Assembly (NCBI GenBank): GCA_900556865.1 | Contig: USQS01000050.1 | Span: forward strand, 1 to 6,646 | DNA: 6,646 nt | Reading direction: 5' to 3' | Source of the DNA: an uncultured Clostridium sp. | GTDB lineage: Bacteria > Bacillota > Clostridia > TANB77 > CAG-508 | Shown here: piece after piece, positions 1-6,621 of the stretch | How the letters are laid out: each line of letters opens with the position of its first letter | Numbering within the stretch: the stretch's first letter is position 1 | Made by a program: the position numbers and the translations under genes | Notes under the pieces: model-generated | The model's input: the letters and a program-made list of their open reading frames with translations, nothing else | The model's database searches: none | What the model was told of the DNA's origin: nothing

Positions 1-3000
1 CCCTGGATCAATTGGTATATATGCAGCACCTGATTTCATAACACCTAAAAGGACTACTATTAATTCAATACATCTTGGATACATTACACCAACAACGTCA
101 TTTGGTTGTATTCCTCTTTTTTTCAAATAATTTGCAACTTGATTAGCCTTTTGATTTAATTCATCATATGTTAATGTTCTATTATTGCAAACAACTGCTA
201 TTTTATTTGTCACTTTTAATACTTGTTCTTCAAACAATTGTGAAATAGTTTTATTTTTATCATATTCTAAATATGTATCATTAAATTCGTATACTATTTT
301 ATTTTTTTCCGATTTTGAAATAATTTCAATATCTTTTATTTTAATTTCATTATTATCAAGAATGGAATGAATTGTATTCATATAATGTTCAAATAATCTA
401 TTAATAGTAGATTTTTTAAATAAATCTGTACAATATTCTAGATTTATAGTATGTGTTTTAGGTTTTATTTCCATAGATAGGTTAAATTTAGAAATATTAT
501 TATTAATTTCAACAATCTCAATTTCTTTTTCATCAAGTTTGATAATATGTTCTTCATTATTTTGATATGTAAACATTACATCAAATAAAGGATTTCTTGA
601 GTTATCGCCTTTTATTCCTAATTTTTTAACTAATCTATCAAAAGGATATGGCTGATGTGATAAATCATCTAATATTTGTTTTTTTATTTCATCTGCAAAT
701 TCTTGGAATGTTGAATTTGAATTAATATTTGCTTTTACAACAATATTATTTACAAACATTCCTATCATTCTCTTGGTTTCATTTATATCTCTATTCGCAA
801 TTGGGCTTCCCAATATTATTTCTTCTTGTCCAGTATATTTATAAAGTAGTATAAAAAAAGTTGCAAGGAAAAACATATATGGCGATAATCCAATTTTTTT
901 TGCATATCTTTCTATTTTTCTATATTCTTTAATGTCTATTACCTTATTAATTTTGTTTCCATTATAACTTCGTGACGCTCCTATCTTGAAATCGTAAGGT
1001 AAGTTCAAACTAGAAAGTTCACTTCCTTTAAATTTATTAATCCAATATTCTTCAGCTCTTTTGATTTTTTCACTGTTATTATATTCTTCTTCCCAAACAG
1101 AATAGTCTACATATTGAATTGGAATTCTTTTTAAATTATATCCATTATATAATCTACCAAATTCTATAATTAGATTTTTTAAAGAAGTTCCATCCATTAT
1201 TATATGGTGAAAATCTATTAATATCATAGTTTCCTTTTTATCTAGATAATGAATTTCAATTCTTATTAAATTTCCGCTTGATAAATCAAAAGGTTTTACA
1301 AATTTCTTTATTATTTGTTCTTTTTCTTCTTCTTTATCATTAAATACGGGTATTTCAAAATTAATTTTTTTAGAAACAACTTGTACAACATTTTCATCAT
1401 GTACTACAAATGCTGTTCTTAATGTTTCGTGCCTTTCAATAATTTTATCAAAGACTGCTTTTATTTTATCTTTATCTAATATTTCATCTACAAAAATCCC
1501 ACCAGGCATATTATATACTAAATTGTTTTCACCTATCATTTTAGAATTATAATAAATTCTTTTTTGTGCGGTTGATAATGGGTAGAAATCCTTAACAGGT
1601 GACTTTTCAATTTTTATTCTTGTATTATTATCATCCATATATTTTTTTATTAAATCAGAAATTTGCATTAAATTATTTTCAGTTAAGATATTTTTTACAT
1701 ATATTTGTACATTAAATTTTGAAAGTATTTTTGTTGATAATGTTATTGCTGTTAATGAGTCTCCTCCTAAATCTAATAATGTGTCAGTCATACTTATATT
1801 TTCAAGGTGCATCATTTTTTTAACAATTTTTAATAGCTCTACATCTATTTCATTTCTTGGTTTAACTATCTCTTTTGGCAATTCTTCTATATTAGGTTCA
1901 GGCAAGGATCTTCTATCAATTTTGCCATTTGGTGTATGTGGCATTTTTTCTAGTTTTACAAAATATTGTGGAATCATATATTGAGGTAATTTGTTTCGCA
2001 AATATTTTCTAATTTTATCCTCATCAATTTGTTCTTTTTCAACCAAAAATGCACATAATGCTTCTTTATTTGAAACCGTCTTTTTTACTACTACTGCATC
2101 TTTAATATTATTTAAAGCTGTTAATTGCTTTTCTATTTCATCAAGTTCTATTCTTAATCCTCTTATTTTAACTTGATTATCTATTCTACCATAGCATATT
2201 ATTTCATGATTTTTTTCATAAGCACCTAAATCTCCAACTTTATACATTCTCATTCCATTAACAAAAGGATCTTTTATAAAACTATTTTTAGTTTGTTTAG
2301 GTTTGTTCATATATCCTTTTCCAACACAATCCCCTGATATATAAATTTCACCAATTGTTCCAAATGGCAATATTTTTTTATTTTTATTTAATATATATAT
2401 GTGTGTATTTGAAATTGGTTTTCCTATTGTTATTTCTTTTTGGTTTGTTACATCTACAATGTTAGAGTAGAACGTTTCAGAAGGACCATATCCATTATAT
2501 ATATGTACATTTTCAAAATTACTTATTAACTTATCTCTTAATGCTATTGGTAGGGGTTCACCTGATAGCATTATATATTTTATACTTTTTACATTATTTA
2601 AATTATCAAAATTATCTAAATGCACTTTCATAACCGAGGGTGTTGCTTGCATTATTTCTATTTTATTTTCTTTAATTATTTTTTCAATCAATATACTTGA
2701 CTTTTGCTCTATTTCATTTGTCAAATAAACATTTAGTCCCCTTGATAATGCCATTACTGTTTCAAAAATAAAAATATCAAATGAAACAGTTGTAATAGAT
2801 AATATCTTATGATTTTTGGCATCGTTAAAAAAAGGTAGGTTTTTTGTATTATATGCATAGAAATTACTTAAAGTTCTTTGTGTTTGCATAACTCCTTTAG
2901 GTGTTCCTGTTGAACCTGAAGTATAAATTAAATAAGATAAGTCATCTGGTTTTGATATATTTTTAATATTATTTTTATGCTCATTATAAAATTCATTTCC

Positions 3001-4737
3001 TAATTTTATACTAATTATTTTTTTATCTGTTTTTACATAATTTTCTTTTTCCGTTAAAAGAATTTCGGCATTACTATCTTCTAGCATATATTCGATTCTT
3101 TCAGAAGGATAGTCTGTTGCGATTGGAATATAGCTTCCTCCTGACTTCAAAACAGCTAATATTGCAATCATAACCTCAAAAGAGCGATCTTCTAATATTC
3201 CAACTATTGAATTATTTTTTACACCATTTTCTCTTAATACATATGCTAAACTATTCGCTTTTTCATTTAATTCTTTATATGTCATTTCTTTATTTTCAAA
3301 TGTTATAGCAATATTATTTGGGGTTAGCTGGGCTTGCTCTTCAAAGTATTTTATGATTGGAACTTTTTCATCATATTCTAATTCTGTTTTATTAAGTTCA
3401 TTTATAAGAAAATATTTTTCTTCAGGAGTTACAATTTCAATATCTTTAACATTAATATCTTCTTTTTTTAGAATTTGTTCAATAATATTTAAAATTCTTT
3501 TATGAACATTTTCAATGTCTAAATCCGCATAGATTGAAGTTTTATAATCATATGCAATATTTAAATTACCTGTATCATTTATGTCATATATATGAATATC
3601 TATATCATCTGCACAATAACCGTTAAAAGTCCATTCTGTTTTATAATTTATATTTTCTTCAGTTTGCATAGCATTTGTTATTTGGTATGATAATAAAATA
3701 TTATACAAATTAGGGATGTTGCTATTTTTTTGTCTTAAATTTTCTAACAATAATTGGTATGAGTACTTTTGGTGCTTTAGCATACGAATAGAATCTATTG
3801 CAATATTTTTTACAAATTCTTTAAATTTTAAATCTTCATCTAAATTAATTTTAAATGGAGCAGTATTAATAAACATTCCTGGTGTATTTTTTTCTTTAAA
3901 ATTAGTTCTATTTAAAATAGGTGTTCCAATAACAAATTCGCTCAAGTTAGAAATTTCACCAATATAAATTGCATAAATAGCCATAAAAAAGTTATACAAT
4001 GAAATTTTATTTTCTTTGCAATATTCTTTTATTTTTGCTACATAGCTTTTTTCAAGTGCATATTGTTTTCTTGCACCATTTGGATTATTAGTATCCATAT
4101 CTTTTTTTATGTTTCCAGGAATTGAAGCAACTTCTGGTATGGTTTTAAATTTTTCTTCCCAATAAAGCTTATCTTTTTCGAATCTTTCACTTTTTTGATA
4201 TTCTATTTCACTATTAATATAGTCTATATATGAATATATAGGCTCTGTTTCGATTTTTTTATGTTGTTTTAGATTAGAATATGTTTTGATTATTTCATTA
4301 CAAATAAGCGCAAGTGTCCACGCGTCTGAAATCAAATGATGAATATTAAGCATAAAGGCCCCTTCACCATTTTTAAATTTAAAGATATAAAATTTAAATA
4401 ATTTTGAATTTTCCAAATTGAAAGTTGTTCTTACTATTTTTTCTCTTTCTTTTTCAAGCTTTTCTTGGCTTTCAATGTTAATAAACTCTGGTTCAATTTC
4501 TTGCTCTTTAGATAGCATTTGTTTAATATTACCATCTACTATTTTTATTTCTAGCATAAAATTGTCGTGTTTTTTACACACAATTTTTATTGACTCTGAT
4601 AATTTTTCAAAGTCAACTTTTTCTTTTATTATAGCTGTTCCGCATATGTTGTTTATACTACAGTTATTATAAAATTTTTCTGTAACCCAAATACTTTTTT
4701 GTGGATTTGTTAGTCCATATAAATTATTATTTAACAT
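1..4737 (-). CDS. Non-ribosomal peptide synthetase, N-terminal 1,579 residues (C-A-T-C-A...), cut by left edge
   Basis: This is a modular cytoplasmic enzyme that activates amino acids as adenylates, holds them on phosphopantetheine arms and joins them. I checked every codon from the ATG to base 1 and found no stop. Domains by residue: condensation C1 about 5-445 (LTNPQKSIW near the start, active site HHLISDA at 133-139, NRTNF and GMFINTA cores); adenylation A1 about 450-945 (YTSGSTGTPKG at 605-615, YGPSE at 750-754, YKVGDL, GRIDNQVKIRG, NGKIDR with Lys939); carrier T1 about 960-1035 (LGGDSL, pantetheine Ser994); condensation C2 about 1045-1480 (YPLSTAQKR, HHIIMDG at 1177-1183, IGMFVNN); adenylation A2 from about 1490 (LTYDELN, MKSGAAYIPID), unfinished at the edge. 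No epimerase lies between T1 and C2, so C2 probably takes an L-residue. No docking helix precedes C1, which suggests an initiating (perhaps acylating) C domain. The start has AAAGGGG 7 bases upstream. The product is unknown. Confidence 0.96.
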   Translation of the reverse strand, partial: MLNNNLYGLTNPQKSIWVTEKFYNNCSINNICGTAIIKEKVDFEKLSESIKIVCKKHDNFMLEIKIVDGNIKQMLSKEQEIEPEFINIESQEKLEKEREKIVRTTFNLENSKLFKFYIFKFKNGEGAFMLNIHHLISDAWTLALICNEIIKTYSNLKQHKKIETEPIYSYIDYINSEIEYQKSERFEKDKLYWEEKFKTIPEVASIPGNIKKDMDTNNPNGARKQYALEKSYVAKIKEYCKENKISLYNFFMAIYAIYIGEISNLSEFVIGTPILNRTNFKEKNTPGMFINTAPFKINLDEDLKFKEFVKNIAIDSIRMLKHQKYSYQLLLENLRQKNSNIPNLYNILLSYQITNAMQTEENINYKTEWTFNGYCADDIDIHIYDINDTGNLNIAYDYKTSIYADLDIENVHKRILNIIEQILKKEDINVKDIEIVTPEEKYFLINELNKTELEYDEKVPIIKYFEEQAQLTPNNIAITFENKEMTYKELNEKANSLAYVLRENGVKNNSIVGILEDRSFEVMIAILAVLKSGGSYIPIATDYPSERIEYMLEDSNAEILLTEKENYVKTDKKIISIKLGNEFYNEHKNNIKNISKPDDLSYLIYTSGSTGTPKGVMQTQRTLSNFYAYNTKNLPFFNDAKNHKILSITTVSFDIFIFETVMALSRGLNVYLTNEIEQKSSILIEKIIKENKIEIMQATPSVMKVHLDNFDNLNNVKSIKYIMLSGEPLPIALRDKLISNFENVHIYNGYGPSETFYSNIVDVTNQKEITIGKPISNTHIYILNKNKKILPFGTIGEIYISGDCVGKGYMNKPKQTKNSFIKDPFVNGMRMYKVGDLGAYEKNHEIICYGRIDNQVKIRGLRIELDEIEKQLTALNNIKDAVVVKKTVSNKEALCAFLVEKEQIDEDKIRKYLRNKLPQYMIPQYFVKLEKMPHTPNGKIDRRSLPEPNIEELPKEIVKPRNEIDVELLKIVKKMMHLENISMTDTLLDLGGDSLTAITLSTKILSKFNVQIYVKNILTENNLMQISDLIKKYMDDNNTRIKIEKSPVKDFYPLSTAQKRIYYNSKMIGENNLVYNMPGGIFVDEILDKDKIKAVFDKIIERHETLRTAFVVHDENVVQVVSKKINFEIPVFNDKEEEKEQIIKKFVKPFDLSSGNLIRIEIHYLDKKETMILIDFHHIIMDGTSLKNLIIEFGRLYNGYNLKRIPIQYVDYSVWEEEYNNSEKIKRAEEYWINKFKGSELSSLNLPYDFKIGASRSYNGNKINKVIDIKEYRKIERYAKKIGLSPYMFFLATFFILLYKYTGQEEIILGSPIANRDINETKRMIGMFVNNIVVKANINSNSTFQEFADEIKKQILDDLSHQPYPFDRLVKKLGIKGDNSRNPLFDVMFTYQNNEEHIIKLDEKEIEIVEINNNISKFNLSMEIKPKTHTINLEYCTDLFKKSTINRLFEHYMNTIHSILDNNEIKIKDIEIISKSEKNKIVYEFNDTYLEYDKNKTISQLFEEQVLKVTNKIAVVCNNRTLTYDELNQKANQVANYLKKRGIQPNDVVGVMYPRCIELIVVLLGVMKSGAAYIPIDPG

Positions 4738-4761
4738 ATTTAAGCCCCTTTCAATACTATA

Positions 4762-4790
4762 ATTATACAATAATTTCCAGTAAAATGCAA
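4762..4790 (-). promoter_or_regulatory. Sigma-A-type promoter of the NRPS gene
   Basis: Read on the minus strand, TTGCAT (4790-4785) is followed by a 17-base spacer and a perfect TATAAT (4767-4762). The expected transcription start is near 4755, only about 18 bases before the NRPS ATG. The leader therefore holds little more than the ribosome binding site (GAAAGGGG, 4752-4745) and leaves no room for a riboswitch or attenuator. Control would have to act at initiation, from the A/T-rich region shared with the divergent protease gene. Confidence 0.72.
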
Positions 4791-4841
4791 ATTTTTGTAA
4801 TAAAAAGTCAAAAAAAGGTACAAAAATATAACTAATAAATG

Positions 4842-4870
4842 TTTAAATTTTTAAAATTTGTAAATAATAT
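4842..4870 (+). promoter_or_regulatory. Possible promoter of the htrA-like gene (weak)
   Basis: TTTAAA (4842-4847), a 17-base spacer and TAATAT (4865-4870) would place a start upstream of the ribosome binding site. Each hexamer matches the consensus at four of six positions. The stretch is almost pure A/T, so other pairings are possible and this choice is uncertain. Only the location, between the two divergent genes, is reasonably safe. Confidence 0.25.
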
Positions 4871-4891
4871 TATAAAAATTTATACATAGAT

Positions 4892-4896
4892 GGAGG
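4892..4896 (+). promoter_or_regulatory. Ribosome binding site that sets the GTG start of the protease
   Basis: GGAGG lies 12 bases before the GTG at 4909, longer than the usual 5-9. No other in-frame start codon lies between it and the membrane segment. The ATG at 4890-4892 overlaps the site and is out of frame, so GTG is the only plausible start. The wide gap plus a GTG start suggest modest translation. Confidence 0.7.
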
Positions 4897-4908
4897 ATTG
4901 TTAATATA

Positions 4909-6036
4909 GTGAAAAATAAGAAAAAAAATAGATTTAAAAAATTTTTAATAACAGTATTTACAATTGGGCTTATTGTTTTAACTGTGTATAATGTGTATGT
5001 TATGTACCAAAATATTGAGATAAAAAATGACTATGAATATAAAACGCAGAAGCTGTTATCCACAGAAAGTGTAAGTGCTGTGGATAACAATAGCTATAAA
5101 AGCAAAAAAACGGCAGATATGATAGAAAAAACAACCAATAGTGTAGTTGGAATATCAAGGCTTAAGACGACAGGAGGTTCAATTTTAAACAATGTTGCAA
5201 GTGATGAATTAGGTTTAGGAACAGGAATTGTAGTAACAGATGATGGGTATATTTTAAGTAACAGTCATGTAACAGGAGAGAAATATGCCACATGCTATGT
5301 TACAATAAATGAAAACACATACACGGGAAGTGTAGTGTGGTCTGATTCAAATTTAGATTTATCTATAACAAAAGTTTTAGCAAAAAATTTAGAATGTGCA
5401 AATTTAGGAAATTCAGATGGTATAAGAGTAGGGGAAACAACATATGCAATAGGAAATCCTATAGGATATGAATTTAAAAAAACTGTAACTTCTGGAATAA
5501 TAAGTGCTTTAAACAGAACAATTAAAATAAAGGAGGATGATTCAAGTGGATATATTTCAGATTTAATACAAACAGATGCAACAATAAATCCTGGAAATAG
5601 TGGCGGACCGCTTATTAATTCAGAAGGAGAAGTGATAGGCATTAATACTGTGAAAATTACTTCAGCAGAGGGAATTGGTTTTGCAATACCAATAAATATA
5701 ATAAAACCTGTTGTAGAAAGTTTTAAGCAAAAAGGTACTTTTGAAGAAGCGAGTTTAGGAATTTATGCATATGATAATGATATTGCCGAATACTTAAATT
5801 TAAAAAGTAAAACTAATAAAGGTGTTTATATATCTGAAATTACAGTAAATGGACCAGCATATGGTTCTGAATTAAAAGAAGGAGACTTAATAGTAAGTAT
5901 AGATGGAAATACAACAGAAACAATAAATGCTATTAGAAAATATATTTATACAAAATTACCAGGGGATACAGTTGTATTAAAAATTATAAAAGGAGATAGA
6001 GAAAAAGAGGTAAATATAGTACTTGGGAAAAAATGA
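4909..6036 (+). CDS. htrA: HtrA/DegP-like membrane-anchored serine protease with one PDZ domain
   Basis: This 375-residue protein is complete, starting at GTG. After a basic N-terminus (MKNKKKNRFKK), residues 12-32 form one hydrophobic membrane segment. A linker to about 70 follows, then a chymotrypsin-fold protease domain (about 72-275) and a C-terminal PDZ domain (about 282-372). The triad is intact: His120 in LSNSHVTG, Asp150 in SNLDLSITKV, Ser231 in NPGNSGGPLIN. This plan is that of Firmicute HtrA proteins, which work outside the membrane as envelope quality-control proteases that cut misfolded or secreted proteins. The exact substrate is not visible. The only two cysteines are Cys129 and Cys163, both in the protease domain; a disulfide is possible but unproven. 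The linker codons (about residues 49-60) carry an inverted repeat of two DnaA boxes, described separately. The gene diverges from the NRPS, and no GC-rich terminator separates its stop from the tRNA promoter 10 bases downstream. Confidence 0.95.
   Translation: MKNKKKNRFKKFLITVFTIGLIVLTVYNVYVMYQNIEIKNDYEYKTQKLLSTESVSAVDNNSYKSKKTADMIEKTTNSVVGISRLKTTGGSILNNVASDELGLGTGIVVTDDGYILSNSHVTGEKYATCYVTINENTYTGSVVWSDSNLDLSITKVLAKNLECANLGNSDGIRVGETTYAIGNPIGYEFKKTVTSGIISALNRTIKIKEDDSSGYISDLIQTDATINPGNSGGPLINSEGEVIGINTVKITSAEGIGFAIPINIIKPVVESFKQKGTFEEASLGIYAYDNDIAEYLNLKSKTNKGVYISEITVNGPAYGSELKEGDLIVSIDGNTTETINAIRKYIYTKLPGDTVVLKIIKGDREKEVNIVLGKK
4983..5087. promoter_or_regulatory. Cluster of three perfect DnaA boxes inside the htrA-like gene
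   Basis: Three 9-mers match the DnaA box TTATNCACA exactly: TTATACACA on the minus strand (4983-4991), TTATCCACA on the plus strand (5056-5064) and TTATCCACA on the minus strand (5079-5087). The last two face each other 23 bases apart, about two helical turns. A degenerate copy, TGTGTATGT, sits at 4992-5000. Matches are seen directly; DnaA binding is inference. The A/T-rich intergenic region lies just upstream (4827-4888). DnaA-box clusters outside the origin are known in Bacillus subtilis. Confidence 0.55.
5054..5089. repeat. 12-bp perfect inverted repeat with 12-base loop
   Basis: TGTTATCCACAG (5054-5065) and CTGTGGATAACA (5078-5089) are exact reverse complements around a 12-base loop. Each arm contains a full DnaA box. 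The repeat lies in coding sequence for the linker between membrane segment and protease domain (LLSTESVSAVDNN). In mRNA it could fold as a 12-bp hairpin, so it may act as DNA, as RNA, or be the trace of a small inserted repeat. Confidence 0.9.
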
Positions 6037-6045
6037 AAAATTATG

Positions 6046-6074
6046 TTGAAAATAACAAAAATATATGCTATAAT
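6046..6074 (+). promoter_or_regulatory. Strong extended -10 promoter for tRNA-Arg
   Basis: TTGAAA (6046-6051), a 17-base spacer and a perfect TATAAT (6069-6074) with an upstream TG (6066-6067) form a near-consensus sigma-A promoter. It begins 10 bases after the protease stop codon. The expected start is near 6081, leaving a 5' leader of roughly 57 bases for RNase P to remove from the tRNA. Confidence 0.75.
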
Positions 6075-6133
6075 ATTTTTGTACTTGAGTTATAGAGAAT
6101 TAATTCTATAAAGTCAAAAAGATTATAGCATAT
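6063..6133. repeat. Nested inverted repeats between htrA and tRNA-Arg
   Basis: The outer arms ATATGCTATAAT (6063-6074) and ATTATAGCATAT (6122-6133) are exact reverse complements. Inside lies a perfect 12-base palindrome, AGAATTAATTCT (6096-6107). The hexamer CTATAA occurs four times in alternating orientation: plus at 6068, minus at 6090, plus at 6106, minus at 6123. The left outer arm is the -10 region of the tRNA promoter. The right arm presents the same TGCTATAAT on the minus strand, but without a recognisable -35. Confidence 0.8.
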
Positions 6134-6137
6134 TTTT

Positions 6138-6213
6138 GCACCCATAGTCTAATTGGATAGAATATCAGGCTACGAACTTGAAGAAGGGGGTTCGAATCCC
6201 TCTGGGTGCACCA
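6138..6213 (+). tRNA. tRNA-Arg (anticodon ACG), CCA encoded
   Basis: The acceptor arm GCACCCA (6138-6144) pairs fully with TGGGTGC (6203-6209), followed by discriminator A6210 and an encoded CCA (6211-6213). The anticodon stem TCAGG/CTTGA encloses the loop CTACGAA, with anticodon ACG at 6172-6174. The T stem GGGGG/CCCTC encloses TTCGAAT. ACG reads arginine CGN codons after A34 is deaminated to inosine. The D stem is weak in strict numbering, and the variable loop (AGAA) has four bases, but nothing rules out a functional tRNA. It is convergent with the small gene downstream. Confidence 0.95.
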
Positions 6214-6215
6214 AA

Positions 6216-6244
6216 AATTAATTTAAACTTTTAATTCAGTTTTT
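6216..6244. terminator. Possible weak bidirectional terminator between tRNA and small gene
   Basis: AATTAA (6216-6221) and TTAATT (6231-6236) can pair around a 9-base loop. T-runs follow on both strands: 6240-6244 on plus, and opposite A6213-A6217 on minus. The stem is six A/T pairs only, so it may not terminate well. It is listed because the two convergent genes have just 9 bases between them and no better candidate was seen. Confidence 0.25.
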
Positions 6245-6423
6245 GCATTGTCATATTTTTTTAAATCAATTTGGTCTAGTGAATTTTGGATGCAACTTAC
6301 AATAACATTATTAAAGCTCATATCTTCCTTTTTAGCAATTTTTCTTAAAGTATTATTCATTTCTTCTGGTAAACGAATAGAAAGTTTTACATTACTTTTT
6401 TTGTATTTAGTTATTTCAAACAT
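6223..6423 (-). CDS. Small ribbon-helix-helix (Arc/CopG-type) DNA-binding protein
   Basis: This 66-residue protein has the ribbon-helix-helix pattern: a short strand (VKLSIRL, residues 12-18), a Pro-Glu-Glu cap, helix A (about 20-33), a turn at DMSFNN, and helix B (about 38-51). Such proteins dimerise, insert the paired strands in the DNA major groove, and often repress their own gene, act as antitoxins or control plasmid copy number. A short charged tail (52-66) follows. The start is well supported: GGAGG (6435-6431) lies 7 bases before the ATG. No toxin partner is visible, because the downstream side holds the convergent tRNA. A partner could lie upstream only beyond about 220 bases of gene-free DNA. 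No clear promoter can be chosen among many A/T-rich -10-like sites. Its DNA target is unknown. Confidence 0.85.
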   Translation of the reverse strand: MFEITKYKKSNVKLSIRLPEEMNNTLRKIAKKEDMSFNNVIVSCIQNSLDQIDLKKYDNAKTELKV

Positions 6424-6512
6424 AATAATTCCTCCATTTTTATAATATTAGTTATATAAATTTCTAACGTATTTTAATATTGTTACACAAAAAAAGACAT
6501 AAAAAAACCTGA

Positions 6513-6531
6513 CAAAAGTATTGTACTTTTG
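6513..6531. repeat. 19-bp dyad: CAAAAGTA, TTG, TACTTTTG
   Basis: Two exact 8-base arms (6513-6520 and 6524-6531) flank a 3-base centre. It lies about 90 bases upstream of the ribbon-helix-helix start and about 65 bases before the right-edge promoter. It may be an operator for a dimeric regulator. On the minus strand it could also be a hairpin followed, after five bases, by a T-run opposite A6501-A6507, that is, an imperfect terminator for a gene arriving from the right. Confidence 0.7.
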
Positions 6532-6593
6532 ATGATTATAAAAAGTATTAGATTATACGAAAAAAAATAAAGAAATAAAAAATAAAAAATACC

Positions 6594-6621
6594 TTGACAA
6601 AAAATAATAAATTAGTATAAT
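6594..6621 (+). promoter_or_regulatory. Near-ideal outward promoter at the right edge
   Basis: A perfect TTGACA (6594-6599), a 16-base spacer and a perfect TATAAT (6616-6621) point off the right edge, with a start expected near 6628. The 30 bases upstream (about 6559-6590) are runs of A broken by single T and G, like the UP elements of strong rRNA and tRNA promoters. The driven gene is outside the window. A stable RNA operon or another highly expressed gene is a guess. Confidence 0.75.

Noticed and set aside
185..370. Plus-strand open frame at 185-370
   Set aside because: Antisense shadow of the C2-A2 linker of the NRPS, with a composition typical of reversed A/T-rich coding DNA.
1781..2176. 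Plus-strand open frames at 1781-1984 and 1991-2176
   Set aside because: They lie antisense to the NRPS carrier and adenylation domains, have low-complexity Ser/Phe/Ile-rich translations and no convincing ribosome binding site.
4572..4580. Further DnaA-box-like 9-mers (TTTTACACA here, and TGTGGATTT at 4700-4708)
   Set aside because: They have one and two mismatches to the box and fall in A/T-rich NRPS coding sequence, so they were not added to the cluster.
3716..4672. Plus-strand open frames at 3716-3967 and 4418-4672
   Set aside because: Antisense to the C1 domain, whose own frame is continuous and carries family motifs.
4738..4908. Riboswitch or T-box leader upstream of the NRPS
   Set aside because: The promoter lies so close to the ATG that the leader is only about 18 bases.
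5295..5642. 115-codon minus-strand frame inside the protease gene
   Set aside because: The plus-strand frame has an intact triad and PDZ domain; the minus frame resembles nothing and lacks a start site.
6188..6213. tRNA-Arg 3' end as an integration (att) site
   Set aside because: No second copy of the tRNA 3' end and no integrase were found in the window.
6248..6445. Plus-strand open frame opposite the small regulator
   Set aside because: The minus-strand gene has an ideal ribosome binding site and a ribbon-helix-helix pattern; the plus frame is hydrophobic shadow.
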